Notes: generated from the sequence alone by a model not told the origin. DNA of 7,975 nucleotides from Spirosoma sp. (GCA_028288385.1 JAQBNX010000777.1:1-7975); one strand, 5' to 3'; shown: positions 1-5,262, counted from the stretch's first letter. Numbers and translations are program-made.

Positions 1-120
1 TGCCAGGGGCTTGACGATGTAAAAGCGGGCCCCCAGCTGATAAGCCCGCCGGACATCGTCCTCGGCGACCGAGGAGCTCATCACGATGATGGGAATTTGT
101 TGCTGGTTGGCTAACAGCAT
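1..120 (-). pseudogene. Response-regulator receiver fragment (C-terminal half)
   Basis: Read on the minus strand, this stretch encodes about 40 residues typical of the second half of a CheY-like receiver. A beta-4 strand IPIIVMSSS carries the conserved Ser/Thr, an alpha-4 helix follows, then GARFYIVKP with the conserved Lys-Pro of beta-5. The phosphoacceptor half is missing. The frame stays open to about 171 and weakly resembles receiver alpha-3 as far as about 138, but no beta-3 DxxMP motif appears. From about 131 the plus strand instead encodes a histidine-kinase tail. The gene therefore seems cut by a rearrangement, though its 3' part continues past the left edge and could be a longer protein. 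The family is clear; calling it a pseudogene rests on the missing N-terminal half. Confidence 0.7.
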
Positions 121-130
121 CCGAATAGTA

Positions 131-249
131 GTTTCTATTATTAAACGGCTGTGCGTGTTGCTGGGGGAGAATTAGCCGTGGAAAGCGAGCTCGGGGTGGG
201 TACCCGGTTTGACATTCGTTTTGAGAAAGCGATTCCCTCAGTTCAGTAG
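131..249 (+). pseudogene. Histidine kinase C-terminal remnant, frameshifted
   Basis: Two adjacent plus frames together give the end of a HATPase_c domain. From 131 the frame reads VSIIKRLCVLLG. From 163 a second frame reads GGELAVESELGVGTRFDIRF and runs to a stop at 247-249. Sensor kinases commonly end in a stretch like KRLCxLLGGxIxVESExGxGTxF, so the two pieces join naturally if one G is missing from the G-run at 163-167. The DHp domain, the N box and the GxGxG ATP-lid motifs are absent, because the sequence left of about 130 belongs to a receiver on the other strand. The remnant is therefore dead. It may once have been the partner kinase of receiver A, 64 bp downstream. Confidence 0.7.
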
Positions 250-264
250 CCAAAAACCAGAACA

Positions 265-305
265 AGCCGACTTAACAGGTTATAAACCTGGGCTTTTTTT
301 ATTTA
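265..305 (+). terminator. Rho-independent terminator after the kinase remnant
   Basis: CAGGTT (276-281) and AACCTG (285-290) form a 6-bp stem around the loop ATA. GGC and a run of seven T residues follow (294-300). An outer AGCC/GGCT pair can extend the stem with a bulge. It lies 16 bp beyond the kinase stop and only about 10 bp before the receiver A start, so it ends kinase transcription and separates the two genes. Confidence 0.6.
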
Positions 306-313
306 ATAAGCTT

Positions 314-739
314 ATGACTCCATCCCGCCTGGTTTTTCTCGTCGATGATTCGGCTGATTACCGTTTTTTAGTAAAGCAGGTGTTCAGGATGTTCTTACCC
401 CAGCATCAGGTTGTCTTCTTTGCCGACGGGGCCGATCTGGTCGACGCGATGGACTCGCTGGCCGGGTCGGTCGAGGCCTTGCCGGGGGTGCTTGCGCTGG
501 ATGTGGACATGCCGGGGCTGAATGGGTTTCAAACGTTGGCCCACCTGAAAAAGCATCCACTCTGGGAGTCGGTTCCGGTGGTGATGATGACCAATCGGGA
601 TGAGGGGGAATACCGAAGGGAAAGCAACCGGCTGGGTGCAAGTGCTTTTGTGCTCAAACCAATGGATTTGATGAGCATCAATTCGATGATGACACAGCTT
701 TGTGAATACGACGGTGACTTTCGTCAACTGACTAGTTAA
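314..739 (+). CDS. Single-domain response regulator (receiver A)
   Basis: A 141-residue stand-alone CheY-like receiver with no output domain. The catalytic set is complete: the acidic pair D11-D12 after beta-1 (VFLVDDS), the phosphoacceptor D63 in LALDVDMPG, T93 in VVMMTNR, and K115-P116 in AFVLKP. It should accept phosphate from a histidine kinase or phosphotransfer protein and signal by protein contact. The frame is open upstream to an ATG at 209, but that adds 35 residues that overlap the kinase tail and the terminator. The ATG at 314 places beta-1 at residues 6-10 as in the other receivers here. It is more divergent from B, C and D than they are from each other and lacks their C-terminal YW..C motif. 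The dead BLUF gene follows within a few bases. Confidence 0.92.
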   Translation: MTPSRLVFLVDDSADYRFLVKQVFRMFLPQHQVVFFADGADLVDAMDSLAGSVEALPGVLALDVDMPGLNGFQTLAHLKKHPLWESVPVVMMTNRDEGEYRRESNRLGASAFVLKPMDLMSINSMMTQLCEYDGDFRQLTS

Positions 740-743
740 TGGG

Positions 744-1145
744 GTTCTTCCTCCAACGGGACCCTTTCCTGAGGAAGACTTGGTCGCTACTGTAGAACGA
801 AGTTGCCAAAATAATGCTATAGATAGCATTACCAGTGTCACTCTTTATGTACGGTGCAACATCATTCAAGTTTTGGAAGGCCCGAAAGAAGCAGTCGAAT
901 CCTTTTAGGCGCGAATTGAACAGGGCCACCAGCAAACGAACGTAAGTATAGTCTTAAGCCGACCCATTCAGAAGCGACTATTTGCGGGTAGCTCTTTAGT
1001 GTACGAGACGATAGCTATCAATCAGCTTGAGGAGCTTAAAACGGTTGTAGATCTAGACAATAGTCAAGAATCCAGTGATACTTCAGGGGTGCCGATAATC
1101 TTAAAACTCATTAAGACCTTTTACGAAACTAATCGCTACAATTAA
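744..1145 (+). pseudogene. BLUF blue-light photoreceptor pseudogene
   Basis: From 771 to the stop at 1143-1145 one frame encodes a protein that aligns along its length with the intact BLUF protein at 7420-7845. Examples are NIIQVLEGPKEAVESF against HILQVLEGDQQAVEDLF, VSIVLSRPIQKRLF against VSIALKRPISQRLF, and FYETNRY against FYDGNRY. An in-frame TAG at 906-908 interrupts it. The N-terminal strand with the flavin-contacting Tyr is gone; only an SSS-like trace remains at about 744-752 in another frame. The flavin-contacting Gln is kept (IIQVLEG), but the Trp and Met of the usual WxM motif are Ser and Leu. The start is missing, a stop is present and pocket residues are lost, so the gene is dead. 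It starts right after receiver A and may have been broken by the event that placed A there. Confidence 0.85.
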
Positions 1146-1210
1146 TCCTGTCTGCCAGCTGATAGAGATGATCTACTAGCTGTCCAACGCAATCAGTTGT
1201 CAGTACCTTA

Positions 1211-1255
1211 ACCAAACGTTATACGATCGGACACCAGCTAAGAATAACGGTTGGT
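1211..1255. repeat. Inverted repeat between two converging genes
   Basis: ACCAAACGTTAT (1211-1222) pairs with ATAACGGTTGGT (1244-1255) at 11 of 12 positions around a 21-base loop. It lies between the end of the BLUF pseudogene and the stop of the minus-strand receiver B. The position suits a terminator for converging transcription, but there is no T-run on either side, so this role is weak. Confidence 0.35.
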
Positions 1256-1266
1256 AGCCCATCAAG

Positions 1267-1692
1267 TCAATGAGACCGCCTTTTGGGATGATGGCACTCA
1301 GTCCAGTAGGCAATGATGGCCTTCAATTGAGCTTTCCAGGCATCATAAGTCTGTTTTTTCTCAAACAGTCCCTGAATAGTCAATTCAAAGGCTTCTTCGA
1401 CTAAATGGTCCTCCACAGGATGGGTCATGAAGACAAAGGGAATACACTTTCGGCGTAGGTCAGGGTCTTGATCAATCTGTTGGCGAAGCTCCAGGCCATT
1501 CATGCCTGGCATACTAATTTCGGAGATAATCAGAAAGGGTAGGTCTGGAGTGGTCATCAGGTAGGTCAAAGCGGTCTGGCCGTCAAAGAAGACCAAAACA
1601 GGATTAGGCAGGGCTAACTCAGCTACTGCCTGTTTGAATAGGGTATGATCATCTTCATCGGCATCAATAAAGATGATTGGCAGCTCCTCCAT
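1267..1692 (-). CDS. Single-domain receiver with Glu at the phosphosite (receiver B)
   Basis: A 141-residue stand-alone receiver, close to receivers C and D: IIFIDADEDD at the start, FFDGQTALTYL, RRKCIPFVFMT, QGLF, and the shared C-terminal AYWTEC. The phosphoacceptor Asp is replaced by Glu58 (ISEISMP against LSDINMP in C). The second residue of the acidic pair is Ala11, so a magnesium ligand is also missing. The conserved Lys remains (EKK) but its following Pro does not. In several known response regulators an Asp-to-Glu change mimics the phosphorylated state. Here it suggests a constitutively active or phosphorylation-independent partner protein. An ATG at 1737 is also in frame, but its 15 extra residues pass through a perfect hairpin and have no match in C or D, so the ATG at 1692 is preferred. 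Confidence 0.9.
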   Translation of the reverse strand: MEELPIIFIDADEDDHTLFKQAVAELALPNPVLVFFDGQTALTYLMTTPDLPFLIISEISMPGMNGLELRQQIDQDPDLRRKCIPFVFMTHPVEDHLVEEAFELTIQGLFEKKQTYDAWKAQLKAIIAYWTECHHPKRRSH

Positions 1693-1724
1693 AAGGTCCG
1701 ATTCGTAAAGGTTGTGATAAAATG

Positions 1725-1748
1725 AAAGCTCGGCCAACGCCGAGCTTT
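1725..1748. terminator. Perfect 10-bp hairpin upstream of receiver B
   Basis: AAAGCTCGGC (1725-1734) and GCCGAGCTTT (1739-1748) pair perfectly around the loop CAAC. On the plus strand it is followed by GTAGTCTTTTTA, on the minus strand by TCATTTTATC, so it could act as a weak terminator in either direction. It lies 33 bp upstream of the preferred start of receiver B. It may end an upstream transcript or sit in the B leader. Confidence 0.5.
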
Positions 1749-1833
1749 GTAGTCTTTTTAAGTTTCTTAACGTTGAGCAAGTAGGTAATCGATCTATGAA
1801 TAAGCTGCTAGGAAACAGCGAACAACTGAAGCT

Positions 1834-2016
1834 ATGACCTATTCTTTAGTATGTATGTTACCTAAACTGTGCCATACCGAGCGCTTTCACGTATGTCATT
1901 GTTCTTCAGATTATTACAAAGACGCATATCTAGTTAGGAGAGGAGAACTGGGTTCTGGTTTACTCAGTTTTGTGGATAATGCTGGACATATACTTATTGA
2001 ATTAACAAAGAGCTAA
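1834..2016 (+). CDS. Small hypothetical protein, 60 residues
   Basis: An ATG-started frame of 60 residues that I do not recognise. It is Cys- and His-rich near the start (KLCHTERFHVCHC), then polar, and ends in LSFVDNAGHILIELTKS. The four Cys and three His are not spaced as a standard zinc ribbon. No ribosome binding site or promoter is evident, which is not informative in this kind of organism. It lies alone between receiver B on the other strand and a short inverted-repeat element starting 28 bp after its stop. It could be a genuine small gene, the remnant of a longer one, or a chance frame. Confidence 0.35.
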   Translation: MTYSLVCMLPKLCHTERFHVCHCSSDYYKDAYLVRRGELGSGLLSFVDNAGHILIELTKS

Positions 2017-2043
2017 GCAGTTTGTGCTTAACATACTGCCAGT

Positions 2044-2170
2044 AGCTGTTGCAAAACGCTGAATTAACTTCTTCGAGCCAGATAGATGAGTTCTATTCAG
2101 ATGGATTTCGGCATAAAATCACTCAGATTAAAAGAGCAAATTTAGGCTGTTATTGACTTTTGCAACAGCC
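2044..2170. mobile_element. Short transposon-like element with GCTGTTGCAAAA ends
   Basis: AGCTGTTGCAAAA (2044-2056) and TTTTGCAACAGCC (2158-2170) are inverted copies that match at 12 of 13 positions, bounding about 127 bp with no coding frame. Ends of the GGCTGTTGCAAA type occur in several insertion-sequence families, so this looks like a miniature or internally deleted derivative with no transposase. I see no convincing target duplication. A further GGCTGTTATTGAC at about 2146-2158 may be a decayed second end. Confidence 0.5.
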
Positions 2171-2180
2171 ACATGAGTTA

Positions 2181-2245
2181 TAGAACGGGTCTGGGAAATG
2201 TACAAGGTTTAGACGACCCTACATTTTGTACTTTGACCCGTTCTA
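2181..2245. repeat. Nested inverted repeat with TAGAACGGGTC ends
   Basis: TAGAACGGGTC (2181-2191) and GACCCGTTCTA (2235-2245) are perfect 11-bp inverted copies. Inside them GTACAA (2200-2205) and TTGTAC (2226-2231) can pair as well, giving a 65-base two-level stem-loop. It begins 10 bp after the previous inverted-repeat element. It could be a miniature mobile element or a structured RNA. No T-run follows, so a terminator is unlikely. From 2246 to 2331 I see nothing further. Confidence 0.45.
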
Positions 2246-2331
2246 CGACTGAAGTTAGGCTAAAAGATTAATTCAAGATCAGAGCACCCTTAGTAGCGCT
2301 ATAATGGGATTAAAATGGAAGTTGCACAGGT

Positions 2332-2458
2332 AGAGGCTACTGTTAGGTTAAGAGAATATCCGTAGCTTGGCCCCACCAATAAGGAGTAAAGCACTCCTGA
2401 ATACAGCCTAAAATTGAAAAGAGGAGCTAACCAAACTCCACTCATTGGCTACGCTGTA
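2332..2458 (+). repeat. Dispersed 127-bp direct repeat, copy 1
   Basis: This block aligns without gaps over 127 bases to 4306-4432, with about 98 identities counted by eye. Shared runs include GTAG..TGGC, ACTCCTGAA, AATTGA and CGCTGTA at the right end. Stops occur in the frames checked, so it is probably not coding. Copy 2 lies 8 bp before a small gene, so the repeat may be a leader or promoter region duplicated with genes, or a mobile element without recognisable ends. A TTG-started frame beginning inside it (2414-2596) is not considered a gene. Confidence 0.6.
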
Positions 2459-2521
2459 CCCAGGTTGAAAACTGGTTCATCAATAGTAGCCGAAACGGTC
2501 GAAACCTCGGCTAAGAAACAA

Positions 2522-2582
2522 CCGCAGCCGGTACAACCCCTGGTCCCGGCACGGCTCCGCAACGGCGGACCGGCCGCTGCGG
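2522..2582. repeat. GC-rich palindromic island
   Basis: CCGCAGCCGGT (2522-2532) faces ACCGGCCGCTGCGG (2569-2582), which pair with a small bulge. Inside, TCCGC and GCGGA (about 2556-2569) form another stem. It is far richer in G and C than the flanks. The core CGGCCGCTGCGGG recurs at about 3265-3277, and related CCCGGCAC/GCACCGC words occur at 2680, 3256, 4817 and 5192-5262. The stretch 2459-2649 holds no other feature I can support. Confidence 0.45.
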
Positions 2583-2649
2583 GGAATCGTGCTTAGCTCG
2601 CCGACCCTCGGCCTGGGATTGGCTGATGCACTTACCAACCCATAACTGC

Positions 2650-2735
2650 GCCCCGGATGGCTTCAAGCCGCTTCGGCGACCCGGCACTGCCGCGGCCGGT
2701 CGCTGAAGCGGCTTGAAGCCATCCGGGGCTTTTTT
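2650..2735 (+). terminator. Terminator-like hairpin with a 32-bp stem
   Basis: The left arm 2650-2681 begins GCCCCGGATGGCTTC and the right arm 2698-2729 ends GAAGCCATCCGGGGC. All 32 positions pair, one as a G-U. The 16-base loop contains a further CGGC/GCCG stem. Six T residues follow (2730-2735). This has the form of a Rho-independent terminator but is several times longer than usual. No intact plus-strand gene lies just upstream, and receiver C starts 32 bp later, so it may act as a transcriptional insulator or leader structure for C. Confidence 0.7.
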
Positions 2736-2767
2736 ACTACTTGTACTCTATCTAAAAGTAAATTCTT

Positions 2768-3193
2768 ATGAATCAGCAGGGACCAATAATAATCATTGAG
2801 GACGATGAGGATGACCAGGCCATTTTGACGCAAATCTTTAAGAATCTTGCTTATAAAAACGACATTATCTTTTTCGGTGATCCTGAAGAAGCACTTAACT
2901 ACTTAACTAGTAGTGATGTTGAGCCTTTTATTGTTCTCTCAGATATCAATATGCCTAAATTAAACGGGCTAGAGTTGAGAGAGAAAGTGCACGAGAATGA
3001 AAACTTACGGTTAAAGTGTATTCCTTATTTATTCATGACAACGAGTGCCGAACAAATACACGTTATTGACGCTTATTCAAAGTCAGTTCAAGGCTTTTTT
3101 ATCAAGCCAAATCAATTTGATAAATTGGAACAAATGATAAGAAGAATAGTGGACTATTGGCAGGATTGTGTTTCCCCCAACTACATTAAATAG
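2768..3193 (+). CDS. Single-domain response regulator (receiver C)
   Basis: A 141-residue stand-alone receiver that looks phosphorylation-competent. It has E11-D12 after beta-1 (IIIIEDDEDD), phosphoacceptor D59 in LSDINMPKLNG, T92 in LFMTTSAE, and K113-P114 in GFFIKPN. The C-terminus DYWQDCVSPN is shared with D (EYWKRCASPN) and, in part, with B, which marks a local paralogous family. With no output domain, it probably works by binding a kinase, a phosphotransfer protein or another target. The ATG at 2768 gives the same N-terminal length as D. The gene is AT-rich compared with the GC-rich hairpin just upstream. Receiver D follows 170 bp later with its own promoter-like motif, so C and D need not be one operon. 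Confidence 0.93.
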   Translation: MNQQGPIIIIEDDEDDQAILTQIFKNLAYKNDIIFFGDPEEALNYLTSSDVEPFIVLSDINMPKLNGLELREKVHENENLRLKCIPYLFMTTSAEQIHVIDAYSKSVQGFFIKPNQFDKLEQMIRRIVDYWQDCVSPNYIK

Positions 3194-3226
3194 TTTGAAT
3201 AAGAGCGCTATAAATTTTCCGTGTCT

Positions 3227-3310
3227 TACGGCCACGATGTTTTTTCAGGTATAAAGCACCGCATCGGCCGCTGCGGGTCCGATTTCGTCGCAGACTCCAC
3301 TATTTAGTCC
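3227..3310 (+). repeat. Duplicated leader of receiver D with GC-rich core
   Basis: TACGGCCACGATGTTTTTTC (3227-3246), followed by AGGTATAAAG, matches 4773-4800 (TACGGCCACGAGGTGTTTAG, then GCATAAG). The next GC-rich core GCACCGCATCGGCCGCTGCG (3255-3274) resembles 4817-4832. GACTCCACTATTTAGTCC (3293-3310) matches 5294-5310. In D these blocks sit together, while in front of E they are separated by about 450 bp that contain a small gene. The leader therefore duplicated together with the receiver. Confidence 0.6.
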
Positions 3311-3327
3311 TTCCAATATCAGGTTGT

Positions 3328-3335
3328 TACCTTTG
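3328..3335 (+). promoter_or_regulatory. Promoter -7 element of receiver D (TAnnTTTG)
   Basis: TACCTTTG is an exact match to the Bacteroidota -7 consensus TAnnTTTG. It starts 36 bases before the GTG start of D. The related copy before E, TACCTTTA at 5321-5328, also starts exactly 36 bases before its ATG. No clean TTG -33 element is visible. The conserved position in two duplicated leaders is the main support. Confidence 0.5.
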
Positions 3336-3363
3336 CCCCTAACCACTATCAAAAAGACCGATT

Positions 3364-3786
3364 GTGAATAGAAATGGACCCGTACTGGTGATCGAGGATA
3401 ACCATGATGACCAATTTCTCCTAGTAGAGGTTTTCAAAAAATTAGGCTACACCAATCAAGTGCTTTACTTTTTTGATGGGCAAGAGGCGCTTGACTATTT
3501 GCAGGATCCGGCTGTTAACCCCTTTCTAATCCTTTCCAATATCAATGTGCCCCGGCTGGATGGCTTTGCCTTACGAGACAAAATCAGGATCGATGTGGGC
3601 TTACAAGTCAGATGCATTCCGTACCTATTTTTTTCAACGGCTCTCAATCAAGAAATCGTCATCAAGGCGTATAGTTTGTCGGCTCAGGGCATTTTCATCA
3701 AGCAGCAAACCAGGATTGAGTTGGAGAAGACCATCTCGGTTATCATGGAGTATTGGAAACGGTGTGCGTCTCCCAACAGCTTCTGA
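3364..3786 (+). CDS. Single-domain receiver with Asn at the phosphosite (receiver D)
   Basis: A 140-residue stand-alone receiver close to C along its whole length. It keeps the acidic pair E11-D12 (VLVIEDNHDD), T92 (FFSTALN) and K113 (IFIKQQ). The phosphoacceptor is Asn59 (LSNINVPRLDG), and the Pro after the Lys is Gln. Asn cannot be phosphorylated in the normal way, so D should be locked in an unphosphorylated-like state, or signal without phosphate, perhaps by competing with C for partners. The frame is intact and most of the pocket is conserved, which argues against simple decay. The start is GTG: the truncated paralog E begins ATG-AAT at the same place, and D has GTG-AAT. A TAnnTTTG element lies 36 bp upstream. 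Confidence 0.92.
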   Translation: MNRNGPVLVIEDNHDDQFLLVEVFKKLGYTNQVLYFFDGQEALDYLQDPAVNPFLILSNINVPRLDGFALRDKIRIDVGLQVRCIPYLFFSTALNQEIVIKAYSLSAQGIFIKQQTRIELEKTISVIMEYWKRCASPNSF

Positions 3787-3845
3787 GTAACGGGGTTTAG
3801 ACCAGGCCCACCTACGAGCAGTCAACCCCACTCATCTATGCACCG

Positions 3846-3871
3846 GTCTGCACAGCCGTGCGGTTGCAGAC
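3846..3871. repeat. Hairpin downstream of receiver D
   Basis: GTCTGCA (3846-3852) and TGCAGAC (3865-3871) pair perfectly around a 12-base loop, 60 bp after the stop of D. It could end the D transcript, but only a weak CTTTTAG follows, and further away than usual. The rest of 3787-3982 shows only an AT-rich stretch and a TAACTTTA motif at 3944-3951 that partly fits TAnnTTTG for the next gene. Confidence 0.35.
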
Positions 3872-3982
3872 AACTATGTGCATCTTTTAGTTTATAAATA
3901 GGAATTGTGTAAATATAATAAATATCCACAGCTCGTTATTAGGTAACTTTACTGACTGTAACTTAAATCGATTCCCTTCCCC

Positions 3983-4207
3983 ATGGTTAGTCATACCTCT
4001 TTCTCCAGCACTTTTTCTTGCCTTACTGCTGACACGCAACAATCCACTGTCTGCTGTCCCAAATGTAAAGACGGGTTAGGCGTTGAACGAGTACGTCGGG
4101 GGAGGGTAGCTCGTTTACTGTTTTTTATCCCCCTTCGTGCTTATAAGTGTTATCGATGCGACGGCAAATTCCATAAACGGTTTAATAAAGAATCCTTAAC
4201 CCTGTAG
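3983..4207 (+). CDS. Small zinc-ribbon protein
   Basis: A 74-residue basic protein with two Cys pairs, C25-x2-C28 (CPKC) and C56-x2-C59 (CYRC), separated by 27 residues. This is the layout of a small zinc ribbon. The segment between them is Arg-rich and then hydrophobic (ARLLFFIPLRAY), as in short zinc-ribbon proteins I associate with Cytophagales, although the function of that type is unknown to me. A DNA-, RNA- or protein-binding role is possible but not shown by the sequence. The ATG at 3983 is the first in the frame. The first 22 residues are polar Ser/Thr-rich and could be a late addition. The gene stands alone between receiver D and copy 2 of the 127-bp repeat. Confidence 0.7.
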   Translation: MVSHTSFSSTFSCLTADTQQSTVCCPKCKDGLGVERVRRGRVARLLFFIPLRAYKCYRCDGKFHKRFNKESLTL

Positions 4208-4305
4208 CTGTTATATTGTGGGGGATGTTAAGCGATTAATTCATGATTGACTGCCCCTCAGAGGCAGCATACATGGGCCCGATTGGCTTTTGGTAAGAGG
4301 AAAGA

Positions 4306-4432
4306 AGAGGCTGCTATTATGTTACAAAAATATCTGTAGACTGGCCCAATTACTAGCGAGCAAAGTACTCCTGAAAACAGCTTATAATTGACAAAAGGAA
4401 CCAACCGAACTCAACTCATTAACAACGCTGTA
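4306..4432 (+). repeat. Dispersed 127-bp direct repeat, copy 2
   Basis: Ungapped counterpart of 2332-2458, about 77 per cent identical by hand count. The shared block ends in CGCTGTA, 8 bp before the ATG of the broken small gene at 4441. The divergence says the duplication is old, while the lack of gaps suggests constraint on length or spacing. The stretch 4208-4305 before it holds only a short CTGCC/GGCAG hairpin at about 4241-4257. Confidence 0.6.
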
Positions 4433-4440
4433 GTTGGGTA

Positions 4441-4684
4441 ATGATCTATCAATTCACATTAAATGTAATGGATACAGGGGAAGTTTCCGTTGGAAATTTA
4501 GAAGGCAGAAAGCACTATACAATCACCCAAGATGATAGGATGCTGGTTACAGCCTATGAAGTTGATAAAGCCAATGGAGCCCTGTCTGATTAGGGTATAC
4601 TATTAAGCAAATTATGGCCTGTTGAAGCCTGAAGACCCCAAAATTCAAGCACTAATCCTTACCAAACGGAAAGCCTACTCCTAA
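4441..4684 (+). pseudogene. Broken small hypothetical gene, about 80 residues
   Basis: The first frame runs 50 residues from ATG at 4441 to TAG at 4591-4593 (MIYQFTLNVMDTGEVSVGN, then LEGRKHYTITQDDRMLVTAY). It has the composition of a real soluble protein. Protein-like sequence continues past the stop in other frames: YTIKQIMAC at 4596-4622, then LLKPEDPKIQALILTKRKAY to a stop at 4682-4684. The pieces read as one small protein broken by a stop and two shifts. I do not recognise the family. The first 50 residues alone might still be made, so a short intact gene is the alternative. It starts just after copy 2 of the 127-bp repeat, which may be its leader. Confidence 0.5.
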
Positions 4685-4772
4685 TCGGTGTAAATTTCTG
4701 TATCATTGCCTTAATTTGTTGATGAAGTGAGATCAAAAAGGTTTATCCATTGGATGAGCCTTTTTTCATCTT

Positions 4773-4840
4773 CTACGGCCACGAGGTGTTTAGGCATAAG
4801 TCACGGTAGCCGGTATCGCACCGCTGCGGCGGGCCGTCTG
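4773..4840 (+). repeat. Leader repeat, first half, upstream of the helical protein and receiver E
   Basis: TACGGCCACGAGGTGTTTAG and GCATAAG (4773-4800) match the leader of receiver D at 3227-3254. A GC-rich block with CACCGCTGCGGCGGGCC follows (4819-4835), related to the other GC-rich islands. The second half of the leader is found only at 5294-5342, beyond the small gene at 4874. Either that gene and a palindrome were inserted into the leader, or the D leader lost an equivalent segment. Confidence 0.5.
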
Positions 4841-4873
4841 TCCAAAACTATATGGGGTAAGATCGTGGAGGCG

Positions 4874-5158
4874 ATGAAAACTGAAAAGAAAGAAAGCGAA
4901 CAGCAAATTCAACTTAATCGCCAACACCTTACTGAATGGAATGATCTCCTCAGCCAGGAGATAAGAGTCAGAATGGCTTTAGAGCGCAAGCATCAGCAAG
5001 AACAAACGCAATCGTATTTGGAGGAAATCAACTTTCGTGACCGAGCCGTACTAGCAACACGACAGGTAGTAGCGATTAAAGAACTCATAAAGCAAAATAG
5101 ACTCGTCAGGATAACGATGAGTAAACGTCATAGCCAAGAGAACCAAGACCTTGATTAA
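4874..5158 (+). CDS. Small charged helical protein, 94 residues
   Basis: A strongly charged Glu/Gln/Lys/Arg-rich protein with no Cys, Pro or Gly, predicted by eye to be almost fully alpha-helical and possibly a coiled coil (for example QQIQLNRQHLTEWNDLLSQE and ALERKHQQEQTQSYLEEI). I do not recognise a family. The frame is open to an ATG at 4727, but the first 49 residues would run through the duplicated leader and its GC-rich core, so the ATG at 4874 is preferred. It lies inside what seems to be a split leader of receiver E, and a GC-rich palindrome follows 33 bp after its stop. It could be an adaptor for the receivers, but only position suggests this. Confidence 0.55.
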   Translation: MKTEKKESEQQIQLNRQHLTEWNDLLSQEIRVRMALERKHQQEQTQSYLEEINFRDRAVLATRQVVAIKELIKQNRLVRITMSKRHSQENQDLD

Positions 5159-5191
5159 AAAGCTTTCTTTACCTGTACTAGGACAGCAAAT

Positions 5192-5262
5192 CCCGCACCG
5201 CTAAGCGCGATCCCCCGCGTCGGCAGGTACAGACGCTGGCCGCTTAGCAATGCGGTGCCGGG
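5192..5262. repeat. GC-rich palindrome after the helical protein gene
   Basis: CCCGCACCGCTAAGCG (5192-5207) faces CGCTTAGCAATGCGGTGCCG (5241-5260) and GG. They pair as CGCTTA/TAAGCG and GCGGTGC/GCACCGC with a bulge. No T-run follows, so it is not a normal terminator. The words GCACCGC and CCCGGCAC recur in the other GC-rich islands at 2680, 3256 and 4817. It may mark the edge of an inserted segment. Confidence 0.5.

Noticed and set aside
209..313. N-terminal extension of receiver A to an upstream ATG
   Set aside because: The extra 35 residues overlap the kinase tail in another frame and the terminator, and no other receiver here has such an extension.
384..841. Minus-strand open frames opposite receiver A (85 and 148 residues)
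   Set aside because: They lie opposite a receiver with a complete catalytic set, and their composition is that of a complement of coding DNA.
732..935. Minus-strand frame of 67 residues
   Set aside because: It is opposite the BLUF pseudogene, which explains the sequence.
2414..2596. TTG-started frame of 60 residues
   Set aside because: It begins inside the 127-bp non-coding repeat and runs through a GC-rich palindrome that explains its Pro/Ala/Arg-rich end.
3545..3831. Frames overlapping receiver D on both strands
   Set aside because: They are shadows of D, whose homology to C is continuous.
2522..5262. GC-rich palindromes as integron attC sites between gene cassettes
   Set aside because: I see no paired core sites of the GTTRRRY type at consistent distances and no integrase gene.
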